Shown here: piece by piece, positions 31,258 to 45,956 of the stretch
Numbering within the stretch: position 1 is the stretch's first letter
Layout of the letters: each line of letters starts with the position of its first letter
Assembly (NCBI RefSeq): GCF_002806975.1
Contig: NZ_NIHD01000009.1
Span: forward strand, 62,001-126,000
From: Marinobacter aromaticivorans
Lineage (GTDB): Bacteria > Pseudomonadota > Gammaproteobacteria > Pseudomonadales > Oleiphilaceae
Direction: 5' to 3'
DNA length: 64,000 bases
Made by a program: the position numbers and the translations under genes
Notes under the pieces: generated by a model
Told to the model about the DNA's origin: nothing
Seen by the model: only the letters and a program-made list of their open reading frames with translations
The model's database searches: none

Positions 31258-31808
31258 GCATGATAGCAAAGCATGCGGGAAAAGCCTGGCTGGGTGTTTG
31301 TCTGGTGTCACTCCTGACAGCCTGTTCCCAGGGCAGCGGTTTTTCCGATCTGGACAAGTTTATGGCTGATACCCGGGCCAAGCCCCGGGGGCATGTCGAA
31401 CCATTGCCGGAGTTCAGTGCATACGAGGCATTCAGTTACTCGGCCGCAGATCGGCGGGCGCCGTTCGAGCCGCCAATGGATGTACAGTTGACAATGGTTG
31501 ATGAAAAGCCCGTCAGCGATGTTGAACCTGATCTGGATCGCCCACGGGAAGTACTTGAGAATTTTGATCTCAAAGATCTTGGCATGGTGGGTACGCTGCA
31601 AGGCGTAAGCGGCAACCTGTTTGCGCTGGTCCGTGACAATACGGGTGGTATCCACCGGGTACGCGCCGGGAATTACATGGGGCAGAACTATGGCCGGGTT
31701 ATCGGCGTCAGTGAAACCCGCATAGAACTCATTGAAATCGTTCCCAATGGCCGGGGTGGTTGGGTAGAGCGTCCTCGCTCTCTGACCCTGGATGAGGACG
31801 CGGGCTAA
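31254..31808 (+). CDS. pilP: Type IV pilus lipoprotein PilP
   Basis: 184-aa lipoprotein with lipobox LTAC (lipidated C24). A flexible stretch is followed by the PilP beta-sandwich (about 85-175, LKDLGMVGTLQGVSGNLFAL and VRAGNYMGQNYGRVIGV). It connects the PilN/PilO periplasmic domains to the N-terminal domains of the PilQ secretin. Its ATG overlaps the pilO stop. Confidence 0.95.
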   Translation: MSMIAKHAGKAWLGVCLVSLLTACSQGSGFSDLDKFMADTRAKPRGHVEPLPEFSAYEAFSYSAADRRAPFEPPMDVQLTMVDEKPVSDVEPDLDRPREVLENFDLKDLGMVGTLQGVSGNLFALVRDNTGGIHRVRAGNYMGQNYGRVIGVSETRIELIEIVPNGRGGWVERPRSLTLDEDAG

Positions 31809-31819
31809 GGAGCGGCTTG

Positions 31820-33940
31820 ATGAAAATCGAAAGAAAAATGCATGTACAAAAAAGTTCGGGGTCGAGGCTAGCGATGTTCAGAAAACTCAATGTATACGTC
31901 AGCGTGATTGCTTTTGGGTTGTTATCCGGCCTGGCCAGTGCGGTCACGCTGGAAGACGTGTCGTTTTCGTCGCTACCGGGAGAACGCCTGGAAGTGACAC
32001 TCAAGTTTGATGGCCAGCCGCCAGAGCCGTCGGGATATACCATCGAACGGCCAGCTCGTATCGCGGTTGATTTGCGCGATACGACCAGCGGGCTCAACAC
32101 CCGGAGCGTTCCTCTCGGTTCAGGCAATGCCCAGAGTATGACAGTGGTGGAAACCAAGGATCGCACCCGTCTCATCTTCAATCTGGTTGAGCTTGCGCCA
32201 TATGACACAGTGCGCACTGGAAACTCCCTGGTAATGACGATTGGCGGGGAGTCGGGCAGTACCCAGGCGTCCACACCGGTGGCAACAGACTCCGCGTCTT
32301 CAGCGCCACCATCCCGGTCTCCGAACACCCTGGCAGGCGTCGATTTCCGCCGTGGCAAAGATGGTGAAGGTCGCATTATTGTAGATCTGGGCAGCTCCCG
32401 CACCCAGGTGGATCTCTCTGAACTGGGTGGCAAGATCCGTCTTACCATGGATGGCATTGCCGTTCCTCCAGACCTGCGCCGTCGCCTTGATGTGACCGAC
32501 TTCGCAACGCCTGTAAGCCGTATTGATACCTTCGTTGAAGATGGCAATGCGGTGGTAGAGATTCGCCCGGAAGGCAATTATGACTACATTGCTTACCAGT
32601 CTGGCAGCCAGTTTACCGTCAGTGTCGAAAAGCTCTCCGCAGAAGAGGCGGAATCGCGTCGTGAAGAGAAGTTCCCATACTCCGGCGAGAAGCTTTCCCT
32701 GAACTTCCAGGACATCGAAGTACGCTCGGTTTTACAGCTGATTGCTGACTTTACAGGCCTGAACCTGGTAGCAAGTGACACGGTAGGCGGCAGCATTACC
32801 CTGCGCTTGCAGAATGTGCCCTGGGACCAGGCTCTGGACCTTATTCTGAAAACCAAAGGTCTGGACAAGCGGCAGATTGGTAATGTTCTGCTTGTTGCCC
32901 CGGCCGATGAAATCGCTGCCCGCGAGAAGCTTGAGCTTGAAACCACCAAGCAGATTGCAGAGCTGGCACCGGTTCGCCTGGATATCGTTCAGGTCAACTA
33001 TGCCAAAGCTGCGGATATCGTTGCACTGATTCAGGCTGACAAAGAGCTGATTTCGGACCGCGGGTTTGTCTCCTCGGATGTGCGGACCAATACCATCAGC
33101 GTTCGTGAAACCGCTGAAAAACTGGAAGAAATCCGCCGCCTGGTCTCTACCTGGGATGTGCCGGTTCGCCAGGTTTCAATTGAGGCGCGCATTGTACGGG
33201 CGCAGAATAATGTTTCTGAAAGCCTTGGTGTACGCTGGGGTGGTGCAGCTTATGATGTGAATGGAGATAACGTTATCTCCGTTGGCGGTTCTCTCGGAAC
33301 GGTTGAAGAAGCCAGGGACGCAGCCGGTGGCGGTACGGGTGGGATTACCTTCCCGGGCGCACTCGCTGTTGATCTTGGTGTGAGCGGCGAAGGAGCTTCA
33401 TCATTCGCCATTGGTTTTGGTAGTGATGACTTCCTGGTTGACCTTGAGCTGTCTGCGCTTGAGAGCGACGGCAAGGCGGAAATTGTCTCCCAGCCCCGGG
33501 TTGTGACTGCTGACCGGCAGACTGCTTCCATCAAATCCGGTCAGGAAATACCTTATCAGGAAGCCTCCAGCAGTGGGGCAACCAGCACGTCTTTCAAGGA
33601 AGCTGTACTTTCACTTGAGGTGACTCCGCAGATTACACCGGATGACAAGATTATTATGGATCTTGATGTGAATCAGGATTCCCGTGGTGAAGATACGGAC
33701 GCAGGGCCGGCCATCAACACAAACTCAGTGACTACCCAGGTGCTTGTGGCAAATGGCGAAACGGTTGTGTTGGGCGGAATCTTTGAGTCTACCAATACAA
33801 AGACCACCACAAAAACACCGTTCCTGGGCGATATTCCTTATCTGGGGCGTCTGTTCAAGCGAACCCAGACTACGGAACTGCGCAGTGAACTGTTGATCTT
33901 TATTACTCCGAAGATTATCGAGAACGACCTGATTCAGTAA
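31820..33940 (+). CDS. pilQ: Type IV pilus secretin PilQ
   Basis: 706-aa outer-membrane secretin through which the pilus exits. Signal peptide, two AMIN domains (about 45-150 and 170-265, peptidoglycan binding), an STN/N0 domain (about 300-350), N1, and a C-terminal secretin beta-barrel ending FKRTQTTELRSELLIFITPKII. ATG 31820 has AAGGAG at 7 nt. An internal ATG at 31874 has GAGG at 6 nt and gives a more usual signal peptide (MFRKLNVYVSVIAFGLLSG), so it may be the true start. Last gene of the operon before a terminator. Confidence 0.96.
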   Translation: MKIERKMHVQKSSGSRLAMFRKLNVYVSVIAFGLLSGLASAVTLEDVSFSSLPGERLEVTLKFDGQPPEPSGYTIERPARIAVDLRDTTSGLNTRSVPLGSGNAQSMTVVETKDRTRLIFNLVELAPYDTVRTGNSLVMTIGGESGSTQASTPVATDSASSAPPSRSPNTLAGVDFRRGKDGEGRIIVDLGSSRTQVDLSELGGKIRLTMDGIAVPPDLRRRLDVTDFATPVSRIDTFVEDGNAVVEIRPEGNYDYIAYQSGSQFTVSVEKLSAEEAESRREEKFPYSGEKLSLNFQDIEVRSVLQLIADFTGLNLVASDTVGGSITLRLQNVPWDQALDLILKTKGLDKRQIGNVLLVAPADEIAAREKLELETTKQIAELAPVRLDIVQVNYAKAADIVALIQADKELISDRGFVSSDVRTNTISVRETAEKLEEIRRLVSTWDVPVRQVSIEARIVRAQNNVSESLGVRWGGAAYDVNGDNVISVGGSLGTVEEARDAAGGGTGGITFPGALAVDLGVSGEGASSFAIGFGSDDFLVDLELSALESDGKAEIVSQPRVVTADRQTASIKSGQEIPYQEASSSGATSTSFKEAVLSLEVTPQITPDDKIIMDLDVNQDSRGEDTDAGPAINTNSVTTQVLVANGETVVLGGIFESTNTKTTTKTPFLGDIPYLGRLFKRTQTTELRSELLIFITPKIIENDLIQ

Positions 33941-33952
33941 CAGGGATCAGGC

Positions 33953-33986
33953 AAAAAAGCCGCCGCTCCAAACCGGCGGCTTTTTT
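33953..33986 (+). terminator. Intrinsic terminator after pilQ
   Basis: GCCGCCG pairs with CGGCGGC around CTCCAAAC. The stem is flanked by A6 and T6 and lies 12 nt after the pilQ stop. It separates the pil operon from aroK. Confidence 0.92.
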
Positions 33987-34079
33987 GTGCTTGCAGGTTC
34001 CGTTGACCGCAAGCTGGCGCTTATGCAATTTGCTGCCCTGTGATATTCTCACCCGCCTGAACACTAGTGAGCGGAAGTT

Positions 34080-34646
34080 ATGTCTTTGCCCAAACGCGTA
34101 GTGCTGGTTGGCCCCATGGGTGCCGGTAAAAGTACGATTGGCCGGATGCTTGCCCGGGAGCTGGGCTACAGGTTTCTCGATTCCGACCGGATTATCGAGG
34201 AGCGTTGTGGGGCGAACATTCCCTGGATTTTTGATGTGGAGGGAGAGGATGGATTCCGGCAACGCGAAACCGCCATGCTCAGTGAGTTAGCCGGGGAAGC
34301 CGAAACGGTCCTTGCCACCGGCGGCGGCGCTGTCATGCGTCCGGAAAATCATCCACTCCTGAAACAAGATGCTGTGGTTATTTATCTGCGAACCTCGATT
34401 GAGCAGCAGGTAGAACGCACCCGCAAAGACCGTAATCGGCCTCTGTTGCAGAATGACGACCCGGAAGGTGTTTTGCGCAGGTTGTTTGCCATCAGAGACC
34501 CTCTGTATACCGAACTTGCCGACATCATCATGTATACAGATCGCAAGAGCCCCCGGCTGGTGGTGCGTCAGCTTGTTAACCGCCTGAATCCGAAAACCCC
34601 GCGACAACAAAGACAGGTACGAAAGGAAGGCCGTAACCATGTATAA
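34080..34646 (+). CDS. aroK: Shikimate kinase
   Basis: 188-aa P-loop kinase that phosphorylates shikimate in aromatic amino acid synthesis. Walker [10 protein letters not shown] at residues 11-19, shikimate-binding DSDRIIEE and R-x-R-E region [12 protein letters not shown] motif [12 protein letters not shown], and lid [12 protein letters not shown]. It overlaps the aroB start by 8 nt, so it forms an aroKB unit, the usual order after pilQ. Confidence 0.96.
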   Translation: MSLPKRVVLVGPMGAGKSTIGRMLARELGYRFLDSDRIIEERCGANIPWIFDVEGEDGFRQRETAMLSELAGEAETVLATGGGAVMRPENHPLLKQDAVVIYLRTSIEQQVERTRKDRNRPLLQNDDPEGVLRRLFAIRDPLYTELADIIMYTDRKSPRLVVRQLVNRLNPKTPRQQRQVRKEGRNHV

Positions 34647-35736
34647 CCTGCTCCACGAACTCCCGGTTGATCTGGGTGAGCGCAGCTACCCCATCCTGAT
34701 TGGTGAGCGTATGTTGGGCGAGTATGATCTTTCCGGTTACGTTGCGGGCTCCCAGGTCATGCTCGTAACCAACGATGTGGTTGGCCCCCTGTATCTGGAG
34801 CAGGCCAGAGCCAGCTTCCGGGGCAAATCCATTGATGCAGTCGTGCTTCCGGATGGTGAGAAACATAAAGACTGGCAAACGCTGAACCTGATTTTCGATG
34901 CCCTGCTGGAGAAGCGGCACACCCGCAAAACCACGCTGGTGGCGCTGGGTGGTGGAGTTGTGGGGGATATGACCGGGTTTGCCGCTGCGTCTTACCAGCG
35001 TGGCGTACCGTTTATACAGATCCCCACCACACTGTTGTCCCAGGTTGATTCATCTGTGGGTGGCAAGACAGGGATCAATCACCCGCTTGGCAAAAACATG
35101 ATTGGCGCGTTCCATCAGCCGGAAGTGGTCCTCATCGATACGGATACGCTTCAGACTCTGCCGCCGAGAGAGGTATCAGCGGGGCTGGCCGAGGTTATCA
35201 AGTATGGTCTGATCCGCGACATACCGTTTCTTGACTGGCTGGAGCAGTCGATTGAACAGCTGGTAGCCTGTGACAGCAAGACTCTGGCAGAGGCCATAAT
35301 GCGTTCATGCGCCTGCAAGGCAGATGTGGTTGCCCAGGATGAACGGGAGAGCGGGCTTCGCGCCACCTTGAACCTTGGCCACACGTTTGGTCATGCCATC
35401 GAAACCTTTGCCGGCTATGGCAACTGGCTCCATGGTGAGGCCGTAGGCACGGGTATGGTCATGGCTGCCGAACTGTCTGCGCGCGAGGGCTTTATAGGCC
35501 CGGCAGATTATGATCGGGTTGTGGACCTTGTTTCCCGGGCCAATCTGCCTGTGTACCCCCCTTCGAATATGACGCCCGCGGATTTCATGAATCTGATGGC
35601 GGTGGACAAGAAAAACGTGGATGGCCGGCTACGGCTTGTATTGCTCCGCGCCATCGGGGATGCCATGGTCACATCCGATGCTTCTCCGGATAACCTCTCG
35701 GCAACGTTGAATGCATTCTGTCGGCAGCAAAGCTGA
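34639..35736 (+). CDS. aroB: 3-dehydroquinate synthase
   Basis: 365 aa. NAD- and metal-dependent second step of the shikimate pathway. Signatures: [55 protein letters not shown] and the metal-ligand region [11 protein letters not shown], with H also in [19 protein letters not shown] precedes the ATG. The damX-like gene starts 39 nt further on. Confidence 0.97.
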   Translation: MYNLLHELPVDLGERSYPILIGERMLGEYDLSGYVAGSQVMLVTNDVVGPLYLEQARASFRGKSIDAVVLPDGEKHKDWQTLNLIFDALLEKRHTRKTTLVALGGGVVGDMTGFAAASYQRGVPFIQIPTTLLSQVDSSVGGKTGINHPLGKNMIGAFHQPEVVLIDTDTLQTLPPREVSAGLAEVIKYGLIRDIPFLDWLEQSIEQLVACDSKTLAEAIMRSCACKADVVAQDERESGLRATLNLGHTFGHAIETFAGYGNWLHGEAVGTGMVMAAELSAREGFIGPADYDRVVDLVSRANLPVYPPSNMTPADFMNLMAVDKKNVDGRLRLVLLRAIGDAMVTSDASPDNLSATLNAFCRQQS

Positions 35737-35775
35737 ACCGCAGGTGCAACCAACATGGAATAGCAGGGATCCTTT

Positions 35776-37182
<1,407 letters not shown>

Positions 37183-37281
37183 CCCGCCCCCTGTAAAAAA
37201 TTACTTGCTGTAAACCCCTGTTTTGTATAGCTCAAAGTGCAAAGCCCGAGCCCGCCAGACGAAAAGGATTGTCGAATTTAT

Positions 37282-37310
37282 TTGAATACGTAATTATACG
37301 TGCGTATAGT
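37282..37310 (+). promoter_or_regulatory. Predicted sigma70 promoter of gltBD
   Basis: TTGAAT (37282-37287) and TATAGT (37305-37310) are separated by 17 nt, about 90 nt before gltB. The spacer contains ACGTAATTATACGT, a near-palindrome, and a further GCGTA, which could be an operator overlapping the promoter. The 37183-37401 gap otherwise shows no gene. Confidence 0.6.
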
Positions 37311-37401
37311 CCTTGGCCCGTTTTTTTTAGTGTCGGTCGGTACTCTGCACTTTTTTGGTGCGTAAGCGGCTGATAATAGTGCATTTATATGCGAGGCGCT
37401 T

Positions 37402-40400
37402 ATGGGCTCAGGTTTGTATCATCCACACGAATTCAAGGACAACTGCGGCTTCGGGCTTATCGCCCACATGAAAGGCGAAGCCAGCCACAGGTTGTTGCAA
37501 ACGGCCATTGAGTCGCTCACATGCATGACTCACAGGGGTGGTATTGCCGCGGATGGAAAAACCGGTGATGGCTGCGGGCTGCTGATTCAGACCCCCCGGG
37601 CTTTCCTGAAAAAAGCAGCAATAACGGCATTTGGGAAAGCGCCCGAGGGATTGTTTGCTGCAGGCCAGATTTTCCTGAACCCGGCTTCGGATCGCGCTGC
37701 CCTTGGGCGCGCCGCTCTGGAGAAACGGCTGGAAGAGCAGGGCCTTGGTGTTATGGGCTGGCGCGAAGTTCCGGTAGATGGCAGTTGCCTGGGGCCGATG
37801 GCGCTGGATTGTATGCCGAAGATAGAGCAGGTCTTCGTAACGGCATCCGGCAGGACAGAGCAGGAATTTGGCCTTGGCCTGTTCATAGCACGCCGCCATG
37901 CCGAGCGGGATATGGCAGGGGATTCCGAGTTCTATATCTGCAGTCTTTCCCATCGCACATTGGCCTATAAAGGCCTGATGATGCCGGCAGACCTGGCGAA
38001 CTTCTACAAAGATCTCGGCGATCCGGATTTTGCCACCGCTATCTGCGTATTCCACCAGCGCTTCTCCACCAACACCATGCCCCGTTGGCCATTGGCCCAG
38101 CCGTTCCGTTACCTGGCCCATAACGGTGAAATCAACACCATCGACGGCAACCGTAACTGGGCGCTTGCGCGTGCGGCCAAATTCAACTCCCCGAATCTGC
38201 CGGACCTGCAAACCCTGCAGCCCCTGGTTAACCTGACCGGTTCGGATTCCTCAAGCATGGATAATATGCTGGAGGTCCTTCTTGCAGGTGGCGTGGATCT
38301 GTTTCGGGCTGCCCGGATGATGGTTCCGCCCGCCTGGCAGAATGTCGATACCATGGATTCTGAGCTGCGGGCTTTCTACGAATACAACTCCATGCACATG
38401 GAGCCCTGGGACGGCCCCGCCGGGCTGGTAATGTCAGATGGCCGTTACGCAGTTTGCATGCTCGATCGCAACGGCCTGCGGCCTGCCCGCTGGGTGGTTA
38501 CCAAAGACGATTTCATCACCCTGGCCTCGGAAACGGGCACCTACGGTTACCAGCCTGAGGATGTGGTCGCAAAAGGTCGCGTCGGGCCGGGGCAGATACT
38601 GGCGGTTGATACCGGATCCGGTGAGGTGCTGCATACCCGGGATATCGATCAGCGGCTCAAAACTGCGAAACCCTACAGGCAATGGTTGCGTGAGAATGCG
38701 CTGCGGGTGGAATCAACACTGAATCAGGAAACACCGGAATTCCGCCTGATGGAGCCGGACGATCTGCTGGTACACCAGAAGATGTTTATGGTGTCCTACG
38801 AAGAGCGCGACCAGATCCTGCGGCCACTTGCTGAAAACGCGCAGGAGGCGGTTGGCTCCATGGGTGACGACACACCCATGGCCGTTTTATCCAGCAAGGT
38901 TCGCCATGTTGCGGACTACTTCCGGCAGAAGTTTGCCCAGGTAACCAATCCGCCGATTGATCCTTTGCGGGAAGCCATCGTGATGTCGCTGGAAACCTGC
39001 CTGGGGGCAGAGCGTAACGTTTTCGAGGAGACCGCAGAGCATGCAGACAGGATCATTCTGACAACGCCTGTTCTGTCACCCGCCAAGTTTCTCCGTTTAA
39101 CCAACAACGATCGCCCCGGTTTTTCGGTTGCCCGGATTCCCCTGGGCTATTCGCCGGAACTGGGGCTTGAGCAAGCTGTTCGCCGTGTGTGTCATGAAGC
39201 CGAGCAAGCTGTTCGCAGTGGCAAGGTTCTGCTGGTTCTCTCAGACAAAGACCTGAAGCAGGGCGAGCTGCCTGTGAGTTCGTTAATGGCAACGGGGGCG
39301 GTTCACCACCATCTGGTGGCAAACGGCCTGCGCTGTGATTCCAACATTATTGTGGAGACCGGCTGGGCCCGGGATCCTCACCATTTTGCGGTACTTTTTG
39401 GCTTTGGTGCCACGGCAGTCTATCCGTACCTCGCCTATCAGGTATTGAACGATCTGATTCGTACCGGCGAACTCCTGATGGATCCCATTGAAGCGAAGAA
39501 CAACTATCGCAAGGGCATCAACAAGGGGCTGCTTAAGATCCTGTCCAAAATGGGCATTTCCACCATTGCATCCTACCGAGGCGCTCAGCTGTTCGAGGCC
39601 ATCGGGCTTGCTGACGAGGTGGTTGACCTTTGCTTCAAAGGCGTGCCCTCCCGTATTCAGGGCGCGGATTTTTTTGATTTCCAGCAGGATCAGGAGCAGC
39701 TTGCCTCCACGGCCTGGAAGCCACGCAAGCCGATTACTCCGGGCGGTTTGCTGAAATATATTCACGGCCAGGAATACCATGCGTTCAATCCGGACGTGGT
39801 GAGCACGCTACAGGAAGCGGTCACTACCGGCGATTACGGTCGTTACAGAGAATACGCGGCGCTGGTTAACGAGCGCCCGGTTGCCACTATCCGGGATCTG
39901 TTGGGTTTTCGTGAGGGTATAGATGCCATAGAGCTTTCAGAGGTTGAGCCGGTCGGGCAGGTTATCAGCCGGTTTGATTCTGCTGCCATGTCTCTGGGCG
40001 CTTTGTCGCCGGAGGCTCACGAGGCGCTGGCGGTGGCGATGAACACGCTGGGTGGGCGCTCCAACTCCGGTGAAGGCGGTGAGGACCCGGCCCGCTATGG
40101 CACCGAAAAGCGCTCCAAAATCAAACAGGTGGCTTCGGGCCGCTTTGGCGTTACCGCCGAATACCTGCGTAGCGCCGAGGTCATGCAGATCAAGATTGCC
40201 CAGGGTGCCAAACCGGGCGAAGGCGGCCAGTTGCCCGGTGGCAAGGTTAATCAGCTGATTGCCCGCCTGCGCTACTCGGTGCCGGGTGTGACACTGATTT
40301 CGCCGCCACCGCACCACGATATCTACTCGATTGAGGATCTGGCGCAACTGATTTTTGATCTCAAACAGGTCAACCCGCAGGCGCTGGTCTCGGTAAAACT

Positions 40401-41850
40401 GGTGTCCGAGCCGGGCGTTGGCACCATTGCCGCGGGTGTGGCAAAGGCCTATGCCGACCTGATTACCGTCTCCGGCTACGACGGCGGCACGGCCGCAAGC
40501 CCCCTGGCTTCCATTCGCTACGCGGGTTCGCCATGGGAACTCGGGTTGACCGAGACGCAACAGGCACTGCGCGCCAACGACCTGCGCGGGAAAATCCGCC
40601 TGCAAACAGACGGTGGCATCAAGACCGGCCTGGATGTGGTGAAAGCTGCCATTCTGGGGGCCGAGAGTTTCGGTTTTGGTACTACGCCCATGGTTGCGCT
40701 GGGCTGTAAATACCTGCGCATTTGCCATCTGAACAACTGTGCAACCGGCGTTGCAACCCAGAATGAACACCTCCGCGAAGAGCACTTCAAGGGAACGGTG
40801 GAAATGGCCATGAATTTCTTCCGTTTTGTGGCGGAGGAAACCCGGGAATGGATGGCGAGGCTGGGGGTACGCACGCTGGAAGAACTGGTTGGGCGTGTGG
40901 ATCTTCTTGTTCGACTGCCCGGCGATACCGGGCGTCAGAAAAAACTGGATCTCACGCGGCTGTTGTCCAATGACCATATTCCGGCAGACAAACCACAGAC
41001 GTGTCAGGTTGAGCGCAACCTGCCGTTTGATCAGGGCGCACTGGCCGAGGAAATGCTCAAGGCAATCGCGCCTGCGATAGAAGAAAAGACCGGAGGAGCC
41101 TGGAGTTTCAGGGTCACCAACTGCGATCGCTCAATCGGCGCCCGCCTGTCCGGTGAAATTGCGGCAAAGCACGGAAACCAGGGCATGGTTGATGCACCCA
41201 TCACGCTGGATCTTGTGGGTACCGCCGGCCAGAGTTTTGGTGTCTGGAATGTCGGCGGGCTGAAAATGATTCTTGAGGGGGATGCCAACGACTATGTCGG
41301 CAAAGGCATGACCGGCGGCAAGCTGGTGATCAAGCCGCCCCGTGACAGCGCTTTTGAATCCCGGGAAACGGTCATTATAGGTAACACCTGCCTATACGGC
41401 GCCACCGGCGGCAGGCTATTTGCCGCCGGTATTGCCGGCGAGCGGTTCGCGGTTCGTAACTCCGGCGCCCATTCGGTTATTGAAGGTGCGGGCGATCACT
41501 GCTGTGAGTATATGACCGGTGGCCTGGTGACGGTGCTGGGTTCCACCGGAGCCAACTTTGGTGCCGGCATGACCGGCGGGTTTGCCTATGTGCTGGATAT
41601 GGACAACACCTTCGTTGATAAATACAACCACGAACTGGTGGAAATCCAGCGCATCTCCCGCGAAGAAATGGAAGCTTATCGCAACCACCTGCGCAGCGTG
41701 ATCCGGGAACACATCTCGGAAACCGGCAGTGCCTGGGCTGAGCATATTCTTCAGGAATTCGACGATTACATCGGCCGCTTCTGGTTGGTGAAACCCAAAG
41801 CTGCGAATTTGCGCAGCCTGCTGGCAAGTACCCGTGCGCGCCCTGAATAA
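37402..41850 (+). CDS. gltB: Glutamate synthase (NADPH) large subunit
   Basis: 1482 aa. It transfers the amide of glutamine to 2-oxoglutarate, making two glutamates. After a 14-residue propeptide, C15 (in [15 protein letters not shown]) becomes the N-terminal nucleophile of the class II amidotransferase domain (to about 430). A central domain follows, then the FMN/2-oxoglutarate synthase barrel (about 800-1180) with the 3Fe-4S cysteines in [12 protein letters not shown], and a C-terminal GXGXG beta-helix (about 1240-1420). gltD follows after 90 nt. It is probably regulated by nitrogen status; a promoter is predicted at 37282. Confidence 0.98.
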   Translation: MGSGLYHPHEFKDNCGFGLIAHMKGEASHRLLQTAIESLTCMTHRGGIAADGKTGDGCGLLIQTPRAFLKKAAITAFGKAPEGLFAAGQIFLNPASDRAALGRAALEKRLEEQGLGVMGWREVPVDGSCLGPMALDCMPKIEQVFVTASGRTEQEFGLGLFIARRHAERDMAGDSEFYICSLSHRTLAYKGLMMPADLANFYKDLGDPDFATAICVFHQRFSTNTMPRWPLAQPFRYLAHNGEINTIDGNRNWALARAAKFNSPNLPDLQTLQPLVNLTGSDSSSMDNMLEVLLAGGVDLFRAARMMVPPAWQNVDTMDSELRAFYEYNSMHMEPWDGPAGLVMSDGRYAVCMLDRNGLRPARWVVTKDDFITLASETGTYGYQPEDVVAKGRVGPGQILAVDTGSGEVLHTRDIDQRLKTAKPYRQWLRENALRVESTLNQETPEFRLMEPDDLLVHQKMFMVSYEERDQILRPLAENAQEAVGSMGDDTPMAVLSSKVRHVADYFRQKFAQVTNPPIDPLREAIVMSLETCLGAERNVFEETAEHADRIILTTPVLSPAKFLRLTNNDRPGFSVARIPLGYSPELGLEQAVRRVCHEAEQAVRSGKVLLVLSDKDLKQGELPVSSLMATGAVHHHLVANGLRCDSNIIVETGWARDPHHFAVLFGFGATAVYPYLAYQVLNDLIRTGELLMDPIEAKNNYRKGINKGLLKILSKMGISTIASYRGAQLFEAIGLADEVVDLCFKGVPSRIQGADFFDFQQDQEQLASTAWKPRKPITPGGLLKYIHGQEYHAFNPDVVSTLQEAVTTGDYGRYREYAALVNERPVATIRDLLGFREGIDAIELSEVEPVGQVISRFDSAAMSLGALSPEAHEALAVAMNTLGGRSNSGEGGEDPARYGTEKRSKIKQVASGRFGVTAEYLRSAEVMQIKIAQGAKPGEGGQLPGGKVNQLIARLRYSVPGVTLISPPPHHDIYSIEDLAQLIFDLKQVNPQALVSVKLVSEPGVGTIAAGVAKAYADLITVSGYDGGTAASPLASIRYAGSPWELGLTETQQALRANDLRGKIRLQTDGGIKTGLDVVKAAILGAESFGFGTTPMVALGCKYLRICHLNNCATGVATQNEHLREEHFKGTVEMAMNFFRFVAEETREWMARLGVRTLEELVGRVDLLVRLPGDTGRQKKLDLTRLLSNDHIPADKPQTCQVERNLPFDQGALAEEMLKAIAPAIEEKTGGAWSFRVTNCDRSIGARLSGEIAAKHGNQGMVDAPITLDLVGTAGQSFGVWNVGGLKMILEGDANDYVGKGMTGGKLVIKPPRDSAFESRETVIIGNTCLYGATGGRLFAAGIAGERFAVRNSGAHSVIEGAGDHCCEYMTGGLVTVLGSTGANFGAGMTGGFAYVLDMDNTFVDKYNHELVEIQRISREEMEAYRNHLRSVIREHISETGSAWAEHILQEFDDYIGRFWLVKPKAANLRSLLASTRARPE

Positions 41851-41922
41851 GGTCAGGGCGCTGAGTCTGGTTACTGTTAAGGGTTCCGGGTCGCCGGTAA
41901 GCGCAACCCGCGTCGAAACTGA

Positions 41923-43359
<1,437 letters not shown>

Positions 43360-43380
43360 TCCAGCGCCGATTGCGTATTG

Positions 43381-43417
43381 AAAAGGCCGGTTTGCTAAGG
43401 GTAAACCAGCCTTTTTT
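43381..43417 (+). terminator. Intrinsic terminator after gltD
   Basis: AAAAGGCCGGTTT pairs with AAACCAGCCTTTT with one mismatch around GCTAAGGGT, followed by a T6 tract. It lies 21 nt after the gltD stop. Confidence 0.88.
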
Positions 43418-43485
43418 ATTGCGGCAAACGGGGTATCATTGCGGGTATCTCATTAAGATCCTTTGTATAAACTGTTGGAACCCCT

Positions 43486-44550
43486 ATGACCGAGTTGAAG
43501 AATGACCGCTTCCTGCGCGCCCTGATGCGCCAGCCTGTTGATCGTACCCCGGTATGGATGATGCGCCAGGCCGGCCGTTATTTACCCGAGTATCGCGCTA
43601 CCCGGGAGAAAGCGGGTGACTTCCTCAGCTTGTGCAAGAACACGCCGCTTGCGTGTGAAGTAACCCTCCAGCCTCTTGAGCGTTTCCCGCTGGATGCGGC
43701 GATTCTGTTTTCCGACATTCTTACCATTCCCGATGCCCTGGGTCTGGGGCTGTACTTCGAAACCGGCGAAGGCCCCAAGTTCAAGCACACCATACGCTCC
43801 AAAGCGGATGTGGATGCCATGCCAAAGATCAATGCGGAAGTTGATCTCGACTATGTGATGAACGCCGTTTCTACCATTCGGGGTGCGCTAGATGGAAGAG
43901 TCCCCCTGATCGGCTTCTCCGGCAGCCCCTGGACGCTGGCAACCTATATGGTTGAAGGGGGCTCCTCCAAGGATTTTCGCGAAGCCAAAAAGCTCATGTA
44001 CAGCCAGCCGGACGTGATGCATCAACTGCTGGACCTGCTGGCAGACGCTGTTGTTGATTATCTTAACGGCCAGATCAAGGCAGGTGCCCAGGCCATCCAG
44101 ATATTTGATACCTGGGGTGGCATGCTCAGCGGCTGGGCGTATGAGGAATTTTCTCTGCGTTACATGAAGAAGATAGTGGATAACCTGATCCGCGAGAACG
44201 ACGGGCGCTATGTTCCCGTAATCCTGTTCACCAAAAACGGCGGCCAGTGGCTGGAGTCCATTGCAGACTCAGGGGCTGACGCTGTAGGCCTGGACTGGAC
44301 CACGGATATCGGCGATGCCCGGGCCCGCGTGGGTGATCGTGTAGCCCTGCAGGGCAATATGGATCCTTCCATGCTCTACGCACCCAAGGCGCGAATTCGT
44401 GAGGAAGTGGGCGATATCCTGCGCCGCTACGGCCCAGGCCCGGGTCATATATTCAATCTTGGCCATGGTATTACCCCGGACGTGGATCCCGAGCACGCCA
44501 AAGCCTTCATCGAGGCCGTTGTTGAGTTAAGCCCGGAGTACCACCGCTAG
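43486..44550 (+). CDS. hemE: Uroporphyrinogen decarboxylase
   Basis: 354 aa, as in E. coli. It decarboxylates the four acetate groups of uroporphyrinogen III in heme synthesis. [16 protein letters not shown] at residues 22-37 holds the substrate-binding arginines, [12 protein letters not shown] holds the catalytic aspartate, and [17 protein letters not shown] and [15 protein letters not shown] are family blocks. Usual position downstream of gltBD. Transcription is probably independent, because a terminator precedes it. Confidence 0.98.
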   Translation: MTELKNDRFLRALMRQPVDRTPVWMMRQAGRYLPEYRATREKAGDFLSLCKNTPLACEVTLQPLERFPLDAAILFSDILTIPDALGLGLYFETGEGPKFKHTIRSKADVDAMPKINAEVDLDYVMNAVSTIRGALDGRVPLIGFSGSPWTLATYMVEGGSSKDFREAKKLMYSQPDVMHQLLDLLADAVVDYLNGQIKAGAQAIQIFDTWGGMLSGWAYEEFSLRYMKKIVDNLIRENDGRYVPVILFTKNGGQWLESIADSGADAVGLDWTTDIGDARARVGDRVALQGNMDPSMLYAPKARIREEVGDILRRYGPGPGHIFNLGHGITPDVDPEHAKAFIEAVVELSPEYHR

Positions 44551-44583
44551 CGCTTTTTCGAGCCAAGGGGGTATTATCCCTCA

Positions 44584-45846
44584 ATGACTCGAAGTGTAGG
44601 CGAGGTTCTTGCCTCGGTTAGATCCCTGTTGGGTGGCACGGCTGCCCTGATTGCCGGCAATAACCTGCTCGGTGTTGTCCTGCCGCTTCGCATGGAAGCG
44701 GCAGGTTATCCGGTGGCGCTGACCGGGGCGATCATGGCCGCCTACTACTTTGGTCTCGCGCTCGGAGGACTACGTGGAAAGCGGGTAATTCTCCGCATCG
44801 GGCACATCCGCGCATTCGCTGCTTTCGCCGCCCTGACGGCGGCAGTCACACTGGCTTATACGGCTTTTACCCACCCCGCGGCATGGGTGGCTCTCCGGGT
44901 CGTTAACGGCTTCTGCATCGCCGGTTTGACGGCCACGATTGAAAGCTGGCTGAACACCAAAAGCAGCAACGAAACCCGTGGCCGCGTTCTCGGTTTCTAC
45001 ATGCTCACCTATTATCTGGCAATCGCAGCCGGCCAGACACTGGTCAACCTCTCTGATCCCGCCGCTCCCGATCTTTTCATGTTGGCCGCAACCCTGACGG
45101 TGGTTTCCCTGATACCGGTGGCAATGACCAGCCTGGGCGAGCCCAATCTCAGTGACAGCCGTGTGCTCAACGTCAGGGCACTCTACGCAGCATCACCGGT
45201 TGGCCTGATTGGGGCCGGTGTTGCGGGCCTGATGGTGGGTTCCTTTTATGCCCTGGGAATCGTGTTTGCGCGCCGGATCGGATTGAGCGTGACTGAAGCC
45301 GCCATGTTCATGAGCGTTGTAGTGCTTGGCGGGCTTGCATTCCAGCTTCCCATGGGCATGCTTGCAGACCGCTACGACCGGCGCCTTGTCATGTCCCTGG
45401 CGTTGATTGCCGTTGGCGGTGTCTGGATGGTTCTGGCCGCCTCCGCCGCCTCGGGAATACCGTTTTTTGCCTTGCTGATAATGGCGCTGATGTTCGGAGG
45501 TGCCATGAGCAGTATCTACCCGCTCTGTGTTGCGGAGACCTTCGACCGCCTTGAACGCAGATACTACGTTGCCGCATCGGGCCGATTACTGATGATTCAC
45601 TCGATCGGTGCAACCGCCGGGCCGCTGCTGGCATCGGGGCTTATGACCATCTACGGGCCGTTCAGCTTTTTCATGTTTGAATCCGCAGTGGCCTTGGTTT
45701 ACGCCATGTATGTTCTCATGCGCCTGGGTGTGCGGCCGCCAATCCCCAAGGCTCTGCGGGAAAAATACGTACCTCTCCCCGATGTAGCCCCCACCACCAC
45801 CGGCCTCGATCCACGCTGCCAGGATGAAAACGGCCGCGACTGCTGA
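44584..45846 (+). CDS. MFS transporter (YcaD-like)
   Basis: 420-aa major facilitator protein with about 12 hydrophobic segments. A loop 2-3 motif (FGLALGGLRGKRVILRIGHIRAF) and its counterpart after helix 8 (LPMGMLADRYDRRLVMSL) have the G-x-x-x-D-R-x-G-R-like form. The N-terminal GTAALIAGNNLLGVVLPLRMEA resembles the YcaD/UMF1-like group. Substrate not predictable. It begins 33 nt after hemE and may be cotranscribed with it. Confidence 0.85.
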   Translation: MTRSVGEVLASVRSLLGGTAALIAGNNLLGVVLPLRMEAAGYPVALTGAIMAAYYFGLALGGLRGKRVILRIGHIRAFAAFAALTAAVTLAYTAFTHPAAWVALRVVNGFCIAGLTATIESWLNTKSSNETRGRVLGFYMLTYYLAIAAGQTLVNLSDPAAPDLFMLAATLTVVSLIPVAMTSLGEPNLSDSRVLNVRALYAASPVGLIGAGVAGLMVGSFYALGIVFARRIGLSVTEAAMFMSVVVLGGLAFQLPMGMLADRYDRRLVMSLALIAVGGVWMVLAASAASGIPFFALLIMALMFGGAMSSIYPLCVAETFDRLERRYYVAASGRLLMIHSIGATAGPLLASGLMTIYGPFSFFMFESAVALVYAMYVLMRLGVRPPIPKALREKYVPLPDVAPTTTGLDPRCQDENGRDC

Positions 45847-45956
45847 CCCGATCATGCCAAAAGGCCGGCCCTCGGCCCAACAGCATCCATGTGGATGCAG
45901 AGCCCCGTTACGTCTATAGTCTCGTCAGATGGTAGCAACAATGAAGGAGCAGCCTC

